Source: Clostridia bacterium
Lineage (GTDB): Bacteria; Bacillota; Clostridia; UBA1212; UBA1255
NCBI GenBank assembly: GCA_017622825.1
Contig: JAGAQK010000030.1
Span: 1 to 36,379 of the forward strand
Length of the DNA stretch: 36,379 bases
Reading direction: 5' to 3'
Made by a program: the position numbers and the translations under genes. The notes under the pieces were generated by a model that saw only the letters and a list, made by a program, of their open reading frames with translations, ran no database searches and was not told the origin of the DNA. Positions 17,087-25,119 of this stretch are shown here, piece after piece; position 1 is the stretch's first letter; each line of letters starts with the position of its first letter.

Positions 17087-18394
17087 TTATACCACAGTTG
17101 ATTCAACCGGCTTCATAATATTTATGCCAAAGTTATAATCAAGTCTGTAATTACCGCCAATTTCTTCTCTCGCATCCAAATCATTAAAATGCCACCACTC
17201 TGAAGCAAGTGGGCTCATACCTACACCTGTACAATAGTCACGAAGCTTTATTGCAGACTCTGTCATACTTTCATGTACAGCAACGCTTTTCCATGCAGTT
17301 TTAGACTTACTAGACACAGGATATTTTAACGATACTGCCTTTGCGCTTAATTCATGCATTTGAGTTTGCATTATATGTTCTGTATAACTTGTCACTTCTA
17401 CGTATTTTGCAATTCCACAAGGTTTGACTTCTGCCTTGTTAACTGTTGCAAGACTAACGTCTATGGCACAACCTATCTGATGGTTTGATACGCTCGTTGA
17501 TATAAACCAACTCAGCGACCAAGGTGATTTTTCAATGCCTTTGCGCACTTCACTATCCTTTTCACAAAGCTCCAACAGTTTCTTTGATACAAGTTGCTGT
17601 GTTTCATACGGACGAAAAGCTTCGTAAATAACCAAAGTATTTCCCTCTGCCAAAGCTAACCTCTGTGCTTTGCAAATTTTATGCGCCATAGTATACAAAA
17701 CAGGCGCTATATATTGTTGTTTACCATAGCGTGCGCTATATAAATAATAATCAAACAATTGTTTTCCTGTAACACCATCAATTTGCTTATTGGATGAAAC
17801 AAACAAAGACGAGCTGCTGTTTGTGATATTGTAAATAATAGACGGTATAACATCCGGCAAATTAATAAAGCAATTCTTATTCGATATATATCCTCTTTTA
17901 ACTTTATCAGCCGGTCCTCCGGTTTCTATCTGCCAAACTGTATTCTTCTCACTTTTTATTACGAATGATTGCCCTGCTTCCAACGTGTGTATAGGGGTTC
18001 CCGATAAACTTGCATCTCCATAGATATTTACTCTGCATGACGTGAATCCCATAGCTCCGTTTATCGGCACTTCAAACGTTGATTGTTCTCCGTTTGAATA
18101 TTTAAAATTATGTTCTTCTGTTTCTTTAAGCATTTCTTTTAAAGAAGCAATAGTCGATACTTTATCTTCCTCTTCTTTGTTCTGATTTTCTTTATCGCCT
18201 TGTTGCCCCTGATCTTTTCCCGGTTCATCTTTTACCGAAGGGTCCGGTGCTTTCAATATATAATGAGTATTGTCATCACCTTTTGCCGAACTACTCCCTG
18301 TACTAATAGAAAAAAACGCAACTACTCCAAAAAAAACAACAACAATTGTGGCAACAGTCGCAAGAAATATTGTTACAATTTTATTTTCATTCAT
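17087..18394 (-). CDS. M15 family D-Ala-D-Ala dipeptidase/carboxypeptidase with SH3-like domain
   Basis: A 435-residue membrane-anchored peptidoglycan peptidase. The start chosen is the ATG at 18394, six bases after AGAAGGTG; an ATG nine codons upstream lacks a ribosome binding site. An N-terminal helix (residues 6-27) and a Gly/Asp/Lys/Glu-rich linker lead to an SH3-like module (about 100-190, with GDASLSGTPIHTLEAGQSF and VWQIETGG). The catalytic domain has YEAFRPYETQQ, the zinc ligands in SNHQIGCAIDVSL and ASEWWHFN. The S.H..G.A.D...EWWH pattern is that of VanX/VanY-type M15 enzymes. The EWWH spacing and YEAFRPY resemble dipeptidases (VanX) more, but the location suggests wall remodelling. 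It is the first gene of the five-gene envelope operon. Confidence 0.88.
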   Translation of the reverse strand: MNENKIVTIFLATVATIVVVFFGVVAFFSISTGSSSAKGDDNTHYILKAPDPSVKDEPGKDQGQQGDKENQNKEEEDKVSTIASLKEMLKETEEHNFKYSNGEQSTFEVPINGAMGFTSCRVNIYGDASLSGTPIHTLEAGQSFVIKSEKNTVWQIETGGPADKVKRGYISNKNCFINLPDVIPSIIYNITNSSSSLFVSSNKQIDGVTGKQLFDYYLYSARYGKQQYIAPVLYTMAHKICKAQRLALAEGNTLVIYEAFRPYETQQLVSKKLLELCEKDSEVRKGIEKSPWSLSWFISTSVSNHQIGCAIDVSLATVNKAEVKPCGIAKYVEVTSYTEHIMQTQMHELSAKAVSLKYPVSSKSKTAWKSVAVHESMTESAIKLRDYCTGVGMSPLASEWWHFNDLDAREEIGGNYRLDYNFGINIMKPVESTVV

Positions 18395-18479
18395 TTTTTT
18401 CACCTTCTTTTTTATGCTCATTTCACATAATCATCATAGCTTATTGTCGCCATAAAAACTGTGTGCAATCTTACGTAAC

Positions 18480-18508
18480 ATTATACTCTCCTCGGCAAAT
18501 TCTGTCAA
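18480..18508 (-). promoter_or_regulatory. Consensus sigma-A promoter of the envelope operon
   Basis: Minus strand TTGACA (18503-18508), 17-base spacer, TATAAT (18480-18485): a perfect match to consensus. Predicted start near 18473 gives a leader of about 80 bases before the M15 peptidase gene. Downstream gaps are 40, 10, 12 and 12 bases, so all five genes likely depend on it. Confidence 0.8.
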
Positions 18509-18538
18509 TTAAACCCAAACATATATACAAAAGCAAAA

Positions 18539-18568
18539 AGGCTGCCCTCTTTTAAAGAGCAGCAGCCT
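18539..18568 (-). terminator. Intrinsic terminator of rhaA
   Basis: Stem AGGCTGC/GCAGCCT extended by CTCTTT/AAAGAG. On the minus strand the 3' arm is followed by TTTTTGCTTTTG, as expected for the end of rhaA transcription. The plus side also has a T-rich tail (GATTTTTT), so it may work in both directions. Confidence 0.85.
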
Positions 18569-18592
18569 GATTTTTTAATATTTTTATCAAAA

Positions 18593-19846
18593 TTATCTCT
18601 TAAGGAGAACCTCTTCCTCGTATTTTCTAACTTCTTTAAGCCACTCGCCACCAACGGGAACGTTGTTGATCTCGCAGAAGTAATCCCAAACAGCACCAAA
18701 TGGCAAAGTTTTGATTTCTTCAAGAGTAGCAAGACGTGTTGTGAAGTCAAATTTCTGCTCAGCAGCAACAAGGTCAGCTGTAGGTTCGAGAAGAGCAATG
18801 AGCAATGCTTTTTGCATATTGCGCATACCGATAACCCAAGCTGCAATACGGTTGATGCTTGCATCAAAGAAGTCAAGACCGATGTGTGTTCTGTTTACAA
18901 AGCCATTGCGAACAAGCTCAGCAGCAATGTTTTTAAGTTCATCATCAAGAACGATAACGTGGTCACTATCCCATCTGATAGGACGGCTAACGTGGAGAAG
19001 TACTTCATCAGCATAGCAGAATACAGCAGAAAGCTTGTCAGAAATAACTTCTGTAGGATGATAGTGTCCTGCATCAAGACAAACCAATTTACCTCTTGAA
19101 ACAGCATAACCAACGCAGAACTCATTAGAGCCAACTGTATAAGCCTCAGCACCGATACCGAAAACTTTGCTCTCAAAAGCATCAAGAGTGTACTCCTTCG
19201 GATACTCAACGCTGAAAATCTCATCGAGACCTTCCATCATACGTTTTCTGGGTCCGTATTTATCAACAGTGATATCCTTCATACCGTCCGGGAACCAGAA
19301 GTTAGTAACAGCAGGTGTTCCCAACTCTTTACCGAAGTAAGCAGCAATCTCACGGCTTGCTTTGCAGTGACGGATCCAAAAATCACGAACCTCCTTATCA
19401 GGATGGCTGATTGTCATACCGTCTGCTGACATAGGATGTGAGAAACATGTGGGGTTAAAATCAAGACCAACGTTGTTCTTCTTAGCCCACTCTACCCATT
19501 TAGCAAAATGCTTAGGCTCAATTTTATCTCTCTCAACATTTCCCTCAAAGTCACCGTAAATGGCATGAAGGTTGATTCTGTGCTTACCGGGGATCAACGA
19601 AAGAGCCTTCTCGATGTCAGCTCTAAGTTGCTCGGGAGTTGTTGCTTTGCCGGGGTAATTACCTGTTGTCTGGATACCGCCTGTAAGCTCTCCGTCGGGA
19701 TTCTCAAAACCGATAACATCGTCGCCCTGCCAGCAGTGCATTGAAATCGGGATGTTCTTAAGCGTTTCAAGAACTTTATCTGTGTCTATGCCATACTCAG
19801 CATAACGCTTCTTAGCCAATTCATAACTTTCTTTAACGTAACTCAT
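18593..19846 (-). CDS. rhaA: L-rhamnose isomerase
   Basis: RhaA interconverts L-rhamnose and L-rhamnulose, the first cytoplasmic step of rhamnose breakdown, using Mn/Co ions. The 417-residue protein starts [20 protein letters not shown] and shows the family motifs [58 protein letters not shown] and [12 protein letters not shown], and the metal-binding [13 protein letters not shown]. Length matches the usual 415-425. A ribosome binding site AAGGAGTG lies nine bases before the ATG, and a promoter at 19911-19939 is likely. Kinase (rhaB) and aldolase (rhaD) are not in the window. The gene upstream encodes an ASRT-family protein, a family proposed to bind sugars. Confidence 0.96.
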   Translation of the reverse strand: MSYVKESYELAKKRYAEYGIDTDKVLETLKNIPISMHCWQGDDVIGFENPDGELTGGIQTTGNYPGKATTPEQLRADIEKALSLIPGKHRINLHAIYGDFEGNVERDKIEPKHFAKWVEWAKKNNVGLDFNPTCFSHPMSADGMTISHPDKEVRDFWIRHCKASREIAAYFGKELGTPAVTNFWFPDGMKDITVDKYGPRKRMMEGLDEIFSVEYPKEYTLDAFESKVFGIGAEAYTVGSNEFCVGYAVSRGKLVCLDAGHYHPTEVISDKLSAVFCYADEVLLHVSRPIRWDSDHVIVLDDELKNIAAELVRNGFVNRTHIGLDFFDASINRIAAWVIGMRNMQKALLIALLEPTADLVAAEQKFDFTTRLATLEEIKTLPFGAVWDYFCEINNVPVGGEWLKEVRKYEEEVLLKR

Positions 19847-19910
19847 TATGTATTACACTCCTTATATAAATATTATAAATACCATTTAAAAAACTATATT
19901 CATTGTGCCA

Positions 19911-19939
19911 AGTTTACAATAAAATATAGCGTATGTCAA
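19911..19939 (-). promoter_or_regulatory. Probable rhaA promoter
   Basis: Minus strand TTGACA (19934-19939), 17-base spacer, TAAACT (19911-19916). The -35 overlaps the last codons of the ASRT-family gene. No catabolite-repression site was recognised around it. Confidence 0.55.
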
Positions 19940-20295
19940 TAAGCCATTACTCCCATAAAAGCAAGCTCCGGCTGCGTTGTATCACATCTGCTGTATTGCA
20001 CAACAACAGGCACGTTGCTCTTCACATACACAGCATACGGAACGCCCCTCGGCACCGTTTCGTTGCTTTTTGACTTGATCCTGTCCATTCTCACATGATG
20101 AGTTCTTCTTGCTCCGCAAGTTGCAAAAAAGCCCTCCATTGGCTCTCTGTCCTCAAAATACAAAGTAAAATCAACAACAGCATCGCAGTCTGTTGTATTT
20201 AATATACAAATTGCCTCGTGACTTACATAATCGCCATTATCCTTCACAGGATAAAAGGCATCCGGTATAAACCATTCACACTTACCTGCACTCAT
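19936..20295 (-). CDS. Sensory rhodopsin transducer (ASRT) family small protein
   Basis: A 119-residue cytoplasmic beta-rich protein. It resembles Anabaena sensory rhodopsin transducer along its whole length: ISHE/VSHEAICILNTTD, a YFEDREP strand, ARRTHHVRMDRI, VPRGVPYAVYVKSNVPVVVQYSR and a C-terminal FMGVMAY. No rhodopsin gene is present and none is expected in this organism. In Firmicutes and other heterotrophs this family has been proposed to bind carbohydrates or other small molecules and often sits with sugar genes. Here its downstream neighbour is rhamnose isomerase. Its ATG overlaps the stop of the DUF4364 gene (20292-20295), so the two are translationally coupled. Confidence in family is high, in function low. 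Confidence 0.87.
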   Translation of the reverse strand: MSAGKCEWFIPDAFYPVKDNGDYVSHEAICILNTTDCDAVVDFTLYFEDREPMEGFFATCGARRTHHVRMDRIKSKSNETVPRGVPYAVYVKSNVPVVVQYSRCDTTQPELAFMGVMAY

Positions 20296-20846
20296 ACTTT
20301 TTCCTCCTTATGTTTAATACTGTCATAAAAAATCTTCATTAATTGTATATACAAAGCAGACGTTTTTTTCTTCCACTCCTCACAAATAGCAGCGCCATCT
20401 TTACGGTCAGCCACAGGCAGCTTCACGTCCACTATGCAGTTCGTTCCTTCCCGTACGAAACATCTCACGTACACGTTGCCGTTAGAGTCTTCAAAGCAAT
20501 CTGCATCTACAGACATTGAGCGCTCCAGAGCATCGCGATTTTCGTCTATATAAGCCTCGTATCTTGCACCGAGACCGCCGGAAAACATGTACTTCATCTG
20601 AGCCAAACGTTCCTTGCCTTTTTTTGTAATCGAGAAAAGAACGCATCCGCTGCTGTCTAACTCTCTTGCAATGCATTCTTTTGCTATTAAATCTTCGCGG
20701 CACTCCTGTATTGTAAAGTAATTCACAAGACCGGGGCCGAGAAGTACAGCGCTAAGGGCATTATCAGTCATTCTGATGCCCAATTTATCAAGTACAAACA
20801 ATATCAATATTTTATTTGCAGTATACTGCTCACTATTCTCAAACAT
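20292..20846 (-). CDS. DUF4364 family winged-helix protein
   Basis: A protein of 184 residues of the clostridial DUF4364 family, predicted to fold as a winged-helix DNA-binding domain followed by an alpha/beta region. The start chosen is the ATG at 20846 (MFENSEQYTANKILILFVLD), which overlaps the obg stop codon by a few bases; a TTG three codons earlier is possible. The first 85 residues hold helices NKILILFVLDKLGIRM and the LVNYFTIQECREDL segment. The wing region reads CVLFSITKKGKERLAQM. Many clostridial genomes keep this gene next to ribosomal or obg genes. The substrate and target operator are unknown; it may control the following ASRT-family gene (inference). Confidence 0.85.
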   Translation of the reverse strand: MFENSEQYTANKILILFVLDKLGIRMTDNALSAVLLGPGLVNYFTIQECREDLIAKECIARELDSSGCVLFSITKKGKERLAQMKYMFSGGLGARYEAYIDENRDALERSMSVDADCFEDSNGNVYVRCFVREGTNCIVDVKLPVADRKDGAAICEEWKKKTSALYIQLMKIFYDSIKHKEEKV

Positions 20847-22161
20847 AATAATCAAACTCTATTTCGTATATTCTCACTGTATCGTTTTCCTGTATTCCCA
20901 TTTCTTCAAGTTTTTTGATGAGACCTTTTTTCTTGATTACTCTCTGGAAATACTGTGAAGACTCATAGTCGTTAAGGTTAACAGAATCCACAATATTTTT
21001 TATCCAAGGACCTTCAACCACATAAACTCCTTCTTCAACGTGTACTGTAAACGGCTCTTCTTCGCTGTCAAGACTGTAAAGAACGTCTTCATCCTCTGTT
21101 ACAAATACGCTGCCTGCCGGCATTTTATCAAGAATACTGCCGCAATAAGCAGCAAGCTCTCTTGTGCCTTGTGCCGTTACGGCAGAAAGCTCAAAAACTC
21201 TCCATGCTCCGTTTTCTTTCTCGGCAAGTATCTCATCGCCTTTTTCTTCAAGCCATTTTTGATATTTTTCTTTAAATATCGCGGCATTTTCGGCAGCATT
21301 TTCTCCGTCCATTTTATTTAATGCAATAATCTGCGGACGCGCTGCCAATTCTTTATTGTATTGTTCAAGTTCTTTATTTATCAGAAGAAAATCCTCAAAA
21401 GGATCTCTTCCTTCGCGACCAGAAATATCAATGACATGAATCAAAAGCCTCGTTCTCTCAATATGTCTCAAGAATTCGTGTCCGAGTCCTTGTCCCTCAG
21501 AAGCCCCTTCAATAAGTCCCGGAATGTCTGCCATAACATAGCTTCTTTCTCCGTTATTGAAAACCACACCAAGATTAGGCTTGATTGTGGTGAAATGATA
21601 ATCTGCAATCTCCGGTTTTGCGCCTGTTGTAACTGACAGTATTGTAGATTTACCTACGTTCGGAAAGCCCGCCAGTCCCACGTCTGCCAGCAATTTAAGT
21701 TCAAGCTGCACTTCCATTTCTTTGCCGTCTTCTCCGGCTCTGGCGAAATTCGGTATTTGCCTTGTACTCGTTGCAAAGTGCATATTGCCCTGACCGCCTT
21801 TACCGCCCTTTAATACAATCTTTTTTTCTCCCGGAGTAACCATATCCGCCAATATACGACCTGTTGCGGCATCTTTAACAAGCGTTCCCTGCGGCACTTT
21901 TACTATCTCGTCGGCGCCACTTTTTCCTGTCATTTTATTTTTGGCTCCGTTTGCTCCACCCTCTGACTTAAATTTTCTCTTATATTTAAAATCAGCAAGA
22001 GTTGACGCGCCTTCATCGACAACAAAAACGATATCTCCGCCTTTGCCGCCGTCACCACCGTCAGGACCGCCTGCATTTATATATTTTTCTCTGTGAAAAG
22101 ACACAGCTCCGTTGCCACCTTTGCCGGAGGCAATAAAAATTTTGGTTCTATCAATAAACAT
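20839..22161 (-). CDS. obg: Obg GTPase, ribosome assembly
   Basis: Obg is an essential GTPase that binds the 50S subunit and links ribosome maturation to growth and stress. The 440 residues have the glycine-rich Obg domain (about 1-158, with GGDGGKGGDIVFV and GKGGQGN). The G domain has G1 GFPNVGKST, switch motif YHFTTIKPNLG, G3 DIPGLIEGA, G4 NKMD and G5-like ELSAVTAQG. The C-terminal OCT domain (from about residue 355, FTVHVEEGVYVVEGPW) ends in a 25-residue acidic tail. Length is usual. It follows rpmA after a terminator, and overlaps DUF4364 downstream. A weak promoter may lie within the terminator region. Confidence 0.97.
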   Translation of the reverse strand: MFIDRTKIFIASGKGGNGAVSFHREKYINAGGPDGGDGGKGGDIVFVVDEGASTLADFKYKRKFKSEGGANGAKNKMTGKSGADEIVKVPQGTLVKDAATGRILADMVTPGEKKIVLKGGKGGQGNMHFATSTRQIPNFARAGEDGKEMEVQLELKLLADVGLAGFPNVGKSTILSVTTGAKPEIADYHFTTIKPNLGVVFNNGERSYVMADIPGLIEGASEGQGLGHEFLRHIERTRLLIHVIDISGREGRDPFEDFLLINKELEQYNKELAARPQIIALNKMDGENAAENAAIFKEKYQKWLEEKGDEILAEKENGAWRVFELSAVTAQGTRELAAYCGSILDKMPAGSVFVTEDEDVLYSLDSEEEPFTVHVEEGVYVVEGPWIKNIVDSVNLNDYESSQYFQRVIKKKGLIKKLEEMGIQENDTVRIYEIEFDYYV

Positions 22162-22195
22162 CGTTTTCTCCGTTTTAATATTCTATATAATAATG

Positions 22196-22245
22196 AAAAA
22201 AGACTGCTATACACAATATATTTTATATAAGTGCATTGCAGTCTT
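22196..22245 (-). terminator. Intrinsic terminator between rpmA and obg
   Basis: Reading on the minus strand, AAGACTGC (complement of 22238-22245) pairs with GCAGTCTT, and is followed by TTTTTT. The loop of about 30 bases is itself partly self-complementary (CAC...TATA...GTG). It probably ends or reduces transcription of the L21-Prp-L27 operon before obg. Confidence 0.75.
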
Positions 22246-22268
22246 ATTATATCGCTTGTTGAAAATTA

Positions 22269-22550
22269 TTAGTCTTCAGCAATGATAACGGCTTGCTTCT
22301 TATCTCTTCCAAGTCTGCGGAAAGATACTTTACCGTCCTTCAAAGCGTAAAGCGTATAATCTGTACCCATACCAACGTTCTCACCGGGGTAAATCTTAGT
22401 ACCTCTTTGTCTTACAAGGATATTTCCTGCAAGTACGAACTGTCCGTCTGCTCTCTTAACACCGAGACGCTTTGACTCTGAATCTCTACCGTTCTTTGAG
22501 CTTCCCAGTCCTTTCTTATGAGCGAACAACTGTAAGTTAATTTTTAACAT
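22269..22550 (-). CDS. rpmA: 50S ribosomal protein L27 with cleavable N-terminus
   Basis: L27 reaches the peptidyl-transferase centre with its N-terminus. The 93 residues begin [21 protein letters not shown]. In Firmicutes the first nine residues are removed by the cysteine protease Prp after the phenylalanine, exposing AHKKG. Those residues are present here and the prp gene lies immediately upstream in the same operon, so processing is expected. The remaining sequence ([38 protein letters not shown]) is standard. A strong GGAGGTG ribosome binding site precedes the ATG. A terminator follows. Confidence 0.97.
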   Translation of the reverse strand: MLKINLQLFAHKKGLGSSKNGRDSESKRLGVKRADGQFVLAGNILVRQRGTKIYPGENVGMGTDYTLYALKDGKVSFRRLGRDKKQAVIIAED

Positions 22551-22583
22551 GACTTCACACCTCCTATGTTAGTCAATAAAAGT

Positions 22584-22919
22584 CTAATCAATAACCTTAA
22601 TGTATTCCCTGCCGTACGAATACTCAACCTGTTTAAATCCTATATATGCCGCCTCCATAACTGCGTATGCTGCCGTCATATCATCTGTCTTAAATAAGTC
22701 AGGTTCAAGTTTAAACTTCATATATCCGTCTTTTTCGGAATACTGCGGCTCTTTGCCGCCTATTTTCTTTTCACTGAAATAACCAATCGTCGTATACGCT
22801 ATAGCAGATACAGCCGCACAAATTATATCGCTGCCTTCTTCTGCGTAACCGGCATGTCCCGAAATTTCAAATCCGGTAACTTTCTTTTGACTATTCCTGA
22901 AAATTCTTGCTGTTATCAT
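22584..22919 (-). CDS. prp: Ribosomal-processing cysteine protease Prp
   Basis: Prp cleaves the N-terminal extension of L27 (and some phage capsid proteins). The 111 residues hold the catalytic histidine in ISGHAGYAEEGSDI (His22) and the catalytic cysteine in DIICAAVSAI (Cys34). These are the same positions as in the Staphylococcus aureus enzyme. The rest is a small alpha/beta fold. It lies 33 bases upstream of rpmA and 9 bases downstream of rplU, the conserved Firmicute order L21-Prp-L27. Confidence 0.95.
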   Translation of the reverse strand: MITARIFRNSQKKVTGFEISGHAGYAEEGSDIICAAVSAIAYTTIGYFSEKKIGGKEPQYSEKDGYMKFKLEPDLFKTDDMTAAYAVMEAAYIGFKQVEYSYGREYIKVID

Positions 22920-22928
22920 GTTATAACA

Positions 22929-23243
22929 TTAAGCGTTAATTTTCTCAATTGTGAGCTTTGTATAGGGCTGTCTGTGACCTTGTCTTTTTCTGTAACCCTT
23001 TTTAGCTTTGTGCTTAATGATGCGGATTTTCTCGCCTTTGCCTTGCTTAACAACAGTTGCAACAACTGTAGCGCCGTCAACGTAAGGAGCTCCGAATTTA
23101 ACATCATCTTCGCTTACAGATACTGCAAGTACTTTATCAAATGTAACTGAAGTCTCTACCTCTGCGTCGAGTTTCTCAACGAAAAGAGTGCCGCCTTCTT
23201 CTACTTTGTACTGCTTTCCTCCTGTAACTATAATAGCATACAT
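22929..23243 (-). CDS. rplU: 50S ribosomal protein L21
   Basis: L21 binds 23S rRNA in the large subunit. The start used is the ATG at 23243, preceded by GGAGGTGCAGAAGT. An upstream in-frame extension to 23342 reads through the structured leader and is not a protein. The 104 residues begin [18 protein letters not shown] and end GQRQPYT-like [31 protein letters not shown] and [21 protein letters not shown] are family signatures. It is the first gene of the L21-Prp-L27 operon, expressed from the promoter at 23368-23396. Confidence 0.97.
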   Translation of the reverse strand: MYAIIVTGGKQYKVEEGGTLFVEKLDAEVETSVTFDKVLAVSVSEDDVKFGAPYVDGATVVATVVKQGKGEKIRIIKHKAKKGYRKRQGHRQPYTKLTIEKINA

Positions 23244-23361
23244 ACTTCTGCACCTCCATAACAATCTCGCCTGTATATGACATCCGTGCGAAGACGTCAC
23301 TTCCGTAAGGCACCGCACGAAACATCCCGTGCGAATTTGCAAGCCCCGTCAGAGCGGTAAC
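23244..23361 (-). ncRNA. Ribosomal L21 operon leader
   Basis: The untranslated leader of about 118 bases between the promoter and rplU can form a hairpin CGCACG...CGTGCG and further GC-rich stems. The motif TTCGCACGG occurs twice. Position and structure fit the Firmicute L21 leader, an RNA through which L21 is thought to regulate its operon. The assignment is by location and folding, not by a covariance search. Confidence 0.6.
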
Positions 23362-23367
23362 TGCTGT

Positions 23368-23396
23368 ATTTTATCACTAATAATTCAGTCCGTCAA
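23368..23396 (-). promoter_or_regulatory. Promoter of the L21-Prp-L27 operon
   Basis: Minus strand TTGACG (23391-23396), 17-base spacer, TAAAAT (23368-23373). It overlaps the end of hslO. Confidence 0.75.
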
Positions 23397-24290
23397 TCCC
23401 CTAATTTCTTCTTCACTGAATTTATATTTTTTATTGCAAAAATGACAACAAAGCTCTGCGCCGTGGTCTTCTTCAAGTATCTTTTTTATCTCGTCCTTGC
23501 CTATGCTCAAAAGTGCTTCCTCCATACGTTCCTTTGAACAGTCACATTGGTACACGCATTCAACTCTGTCTGCAATATCAAGACTATAGCCTCTCGTTAT
23601 GTCCTCCAATATGTTTTCAATCGTGGCACCTGCGTTAAGTAAAGTCGTGACTGACGGCATATACGATATGCTTCTTTCTATGTCATCTATAAGTTTATCG
23701 GGTGCTCCCGGCAAGAGTTGCACCATAAAGCCTCCTGCTTTCACAACGTTCAATTCTTGTCCTATCAGCACGCCCAAAGACACTGCCGCAGGCACTTGTT
23801 TTGACATTAAGTAATAGTACGAAAAGTCCTCTGCGATTTCCCCCGAGTGCAGCGGTACGCTTCCCGAATACGGTTCTTTGAGTCCCAAATCCATCATAAC
23901 ATTCATAAAGCCTTTTCCTACAAGACCGCCTACGTCAAGCTTGCCGTCAGATTCTCTTGTGGGAAGGTCAGCATGCGGATGGTCAGCGTAACCCTTCACA
24001 AAAACCTTATCAAGTGCGCCGGCAGCGCCGTTTTTCGTACGTATACGGCAGACTGTAGCCATACCGCCAATGGGACCTTTGCCCTTAAGCTGTATCGTGA
24101 GCTTGTCCGTCTCATTTTTCATTTCTTTCGCCATTAAAACTGTTCCCGTAAGCATACGGCCCAATGCCGCAGTTGCTGTAGCGGAAGTATTATGTGTCAA
24201 TCTGGCATCTTCTACGAGTTGGGTTGTTTCGGCGCCTATAACGCGCAAATATCCGTCGGCTGCAATGCCTGAAATCAATATATCTTTCAT
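23385..24290 (-). CDS. hslO: Hsp33 redox-regulated chaperone
   Basis: Hsp33 is a cytoplasmic holdase activated when oxidation releases its zinc. The 301 residues start MKDILISGIAADGYLRV, a canonical opening. ATAALGRMLTGTVLMAKEMK and LTIQLKGKGPIGGM are N-domain signatures, as is GSVPLHSGEIAEDFSYYYLMSKQ. The C-terminal zinc motif is complete: CDC (near residue 250) and CHFC (near 283). It is the last gene of the PucR-ftsE-ftsX-S41-methyltransferase run, 15 bases after the methyltransferase gene. Confidence 0.96.
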   Translation of the reverse strand: MKDILISGIAADGYLRVIGAETTQLVEDARLTHNTSATATAALGRMLTGTVLMAKEMKNETDKLTIQLKGKGPIGGMATVCRIRTKNGAAGALDKVFVKGYADHPHADLPTRESDGKLDVGGLVGKGFMNVMMDLGLKEPYSGSVPLHSGEIAEDFSYYYLMSKQVPAAVSLGVLIGQELNVVKAGGFMVQLLPGAPDKLIDDIERSISYMPSVTTLLNAGATIENILEDITRGYSLDIADRVECVYQCDCSKERMEEALLSIGKDEIKKILEEDHGAELCCHFCNKKYKFSEEEIRGLTD

Positions 24291-24305
24291 TTTTTCCTCC
24301 TATTT

Positions 24306-25115
24306 TTACGGCTTTTCGCAAATGAAATAAAGCCTTTCATAATCATCAAGTGTTTTTTCGGGATATAGATATGCAAATTCAAAAGGATGCCTCAGGTTGT
24401 CATAAACTGTAAAATTCATAAATCCCGCTTTTGTCAAGCCTTCACGCAGAACGTTTACCGACCATATCCTTTCAGAAATTTCTTCATCATACCTTCTGTA
24501 CAGTTCTTCTTTGCCTCCACCGGCTGTCTTGCCTTCTACTTTTTCAAAGGCTGTCAGCTGATATGATACCTTTCCGGTTTTCTTTGAGAAATCACATGTC
24601 CAAAAGAAGCTTCCCCATTCAAAATCCTCAAACGAGCACTCGCCTCGTGCATAATTCCTCTCAAAAAATTTAGGCATCACAACGTCAAAAAACAAAAATC
24701 CTCCGCTTTCAAGGGATTCATATGCCCTTTTAAAAAACGCAAATAATTTATTTTTATTCGTTATGTGGTTAAGCGTGTCTGTCGTTGCGAAAATCGCCGC
24801 TGCCTTGCGCCCGATTTCCATTTTTGCTATATCCTGGCAAACCCAAGTGATATTTTCGTCCGTATAAGTGTTTACGGCTTGCGCTAACATATCCGGCGAA
24901 ATATCTATTCCTATCACGTCATAATACGTTGCCAAAAGAGATGCCATAGCGCCGCTGCCACAGCCGGCATCAACTATGAGCGGTCTTTCCTTTCTCTCCT
25001 TAAACGGCTGTATGCCCCTGCTTTTTTGAATTACAGGCCGTGCGAAACATTTCCACTCTACATAAACGTCAAAAGGAAAAAGTGTGTCATAATAATTGGA
25101 AATAAAATTATACAT
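24306..25115 (-). CDS. Class I SAM-dependent methyltransferase
   Basis: A 269-residue cytoplasmic methyltransferase with a Rossmann-type SAM fold. Motif I is VDAGCGSGAMASLLA (about residues 50-64), followed by the acidic strand VIGIDISPDMLAQA, ITWVCQDIAKM and ATTDTLNHI. A C-terminal lid (LTAFEKVEG...YRRYDEEISERIW) completes the fold, as in the small-molecule or unknown-substrate Methyltransf_25 group. The substrate cannot be told. Its neighbours (S41 peptidase and Hsp33) give no clue. It starts four bases after the S41 peptidase gene, so it is co-translated. Confidence 0.87.
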   Translation of the reverse strand: MYNFISNYYDTLFPFDVYVEWKCFARPVIQKSRGIQPFKERKERPLIVDAGCGSGAMASLLATYYDVIGIDISPDMLAQAVNTYTDENITWVCQDIAKMEIGRKAAAIFATTDTLNHITNKNKLFAFFKRAYESLESGGFLFFDVVMPKFFERNYARGECSFEDFEWGSFFWTCDFSKKTGKVSYQLTAFEKVEGKTAGGGKEELYRRYDEEISERIWSVNVLREGLTKAGFMNFTVYDNLRHPFEFAYLYPEKTLDDYERLYFICEKP

Positions 25116-25119
25116 CAGC

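Noticed and set aside
23244-23342. N-terminal extension of L21
   Set aside because: It lies in the structured leader. The ATG at 23243 has the strong ribosome binding site and gives the canonical L21 N-terminus.
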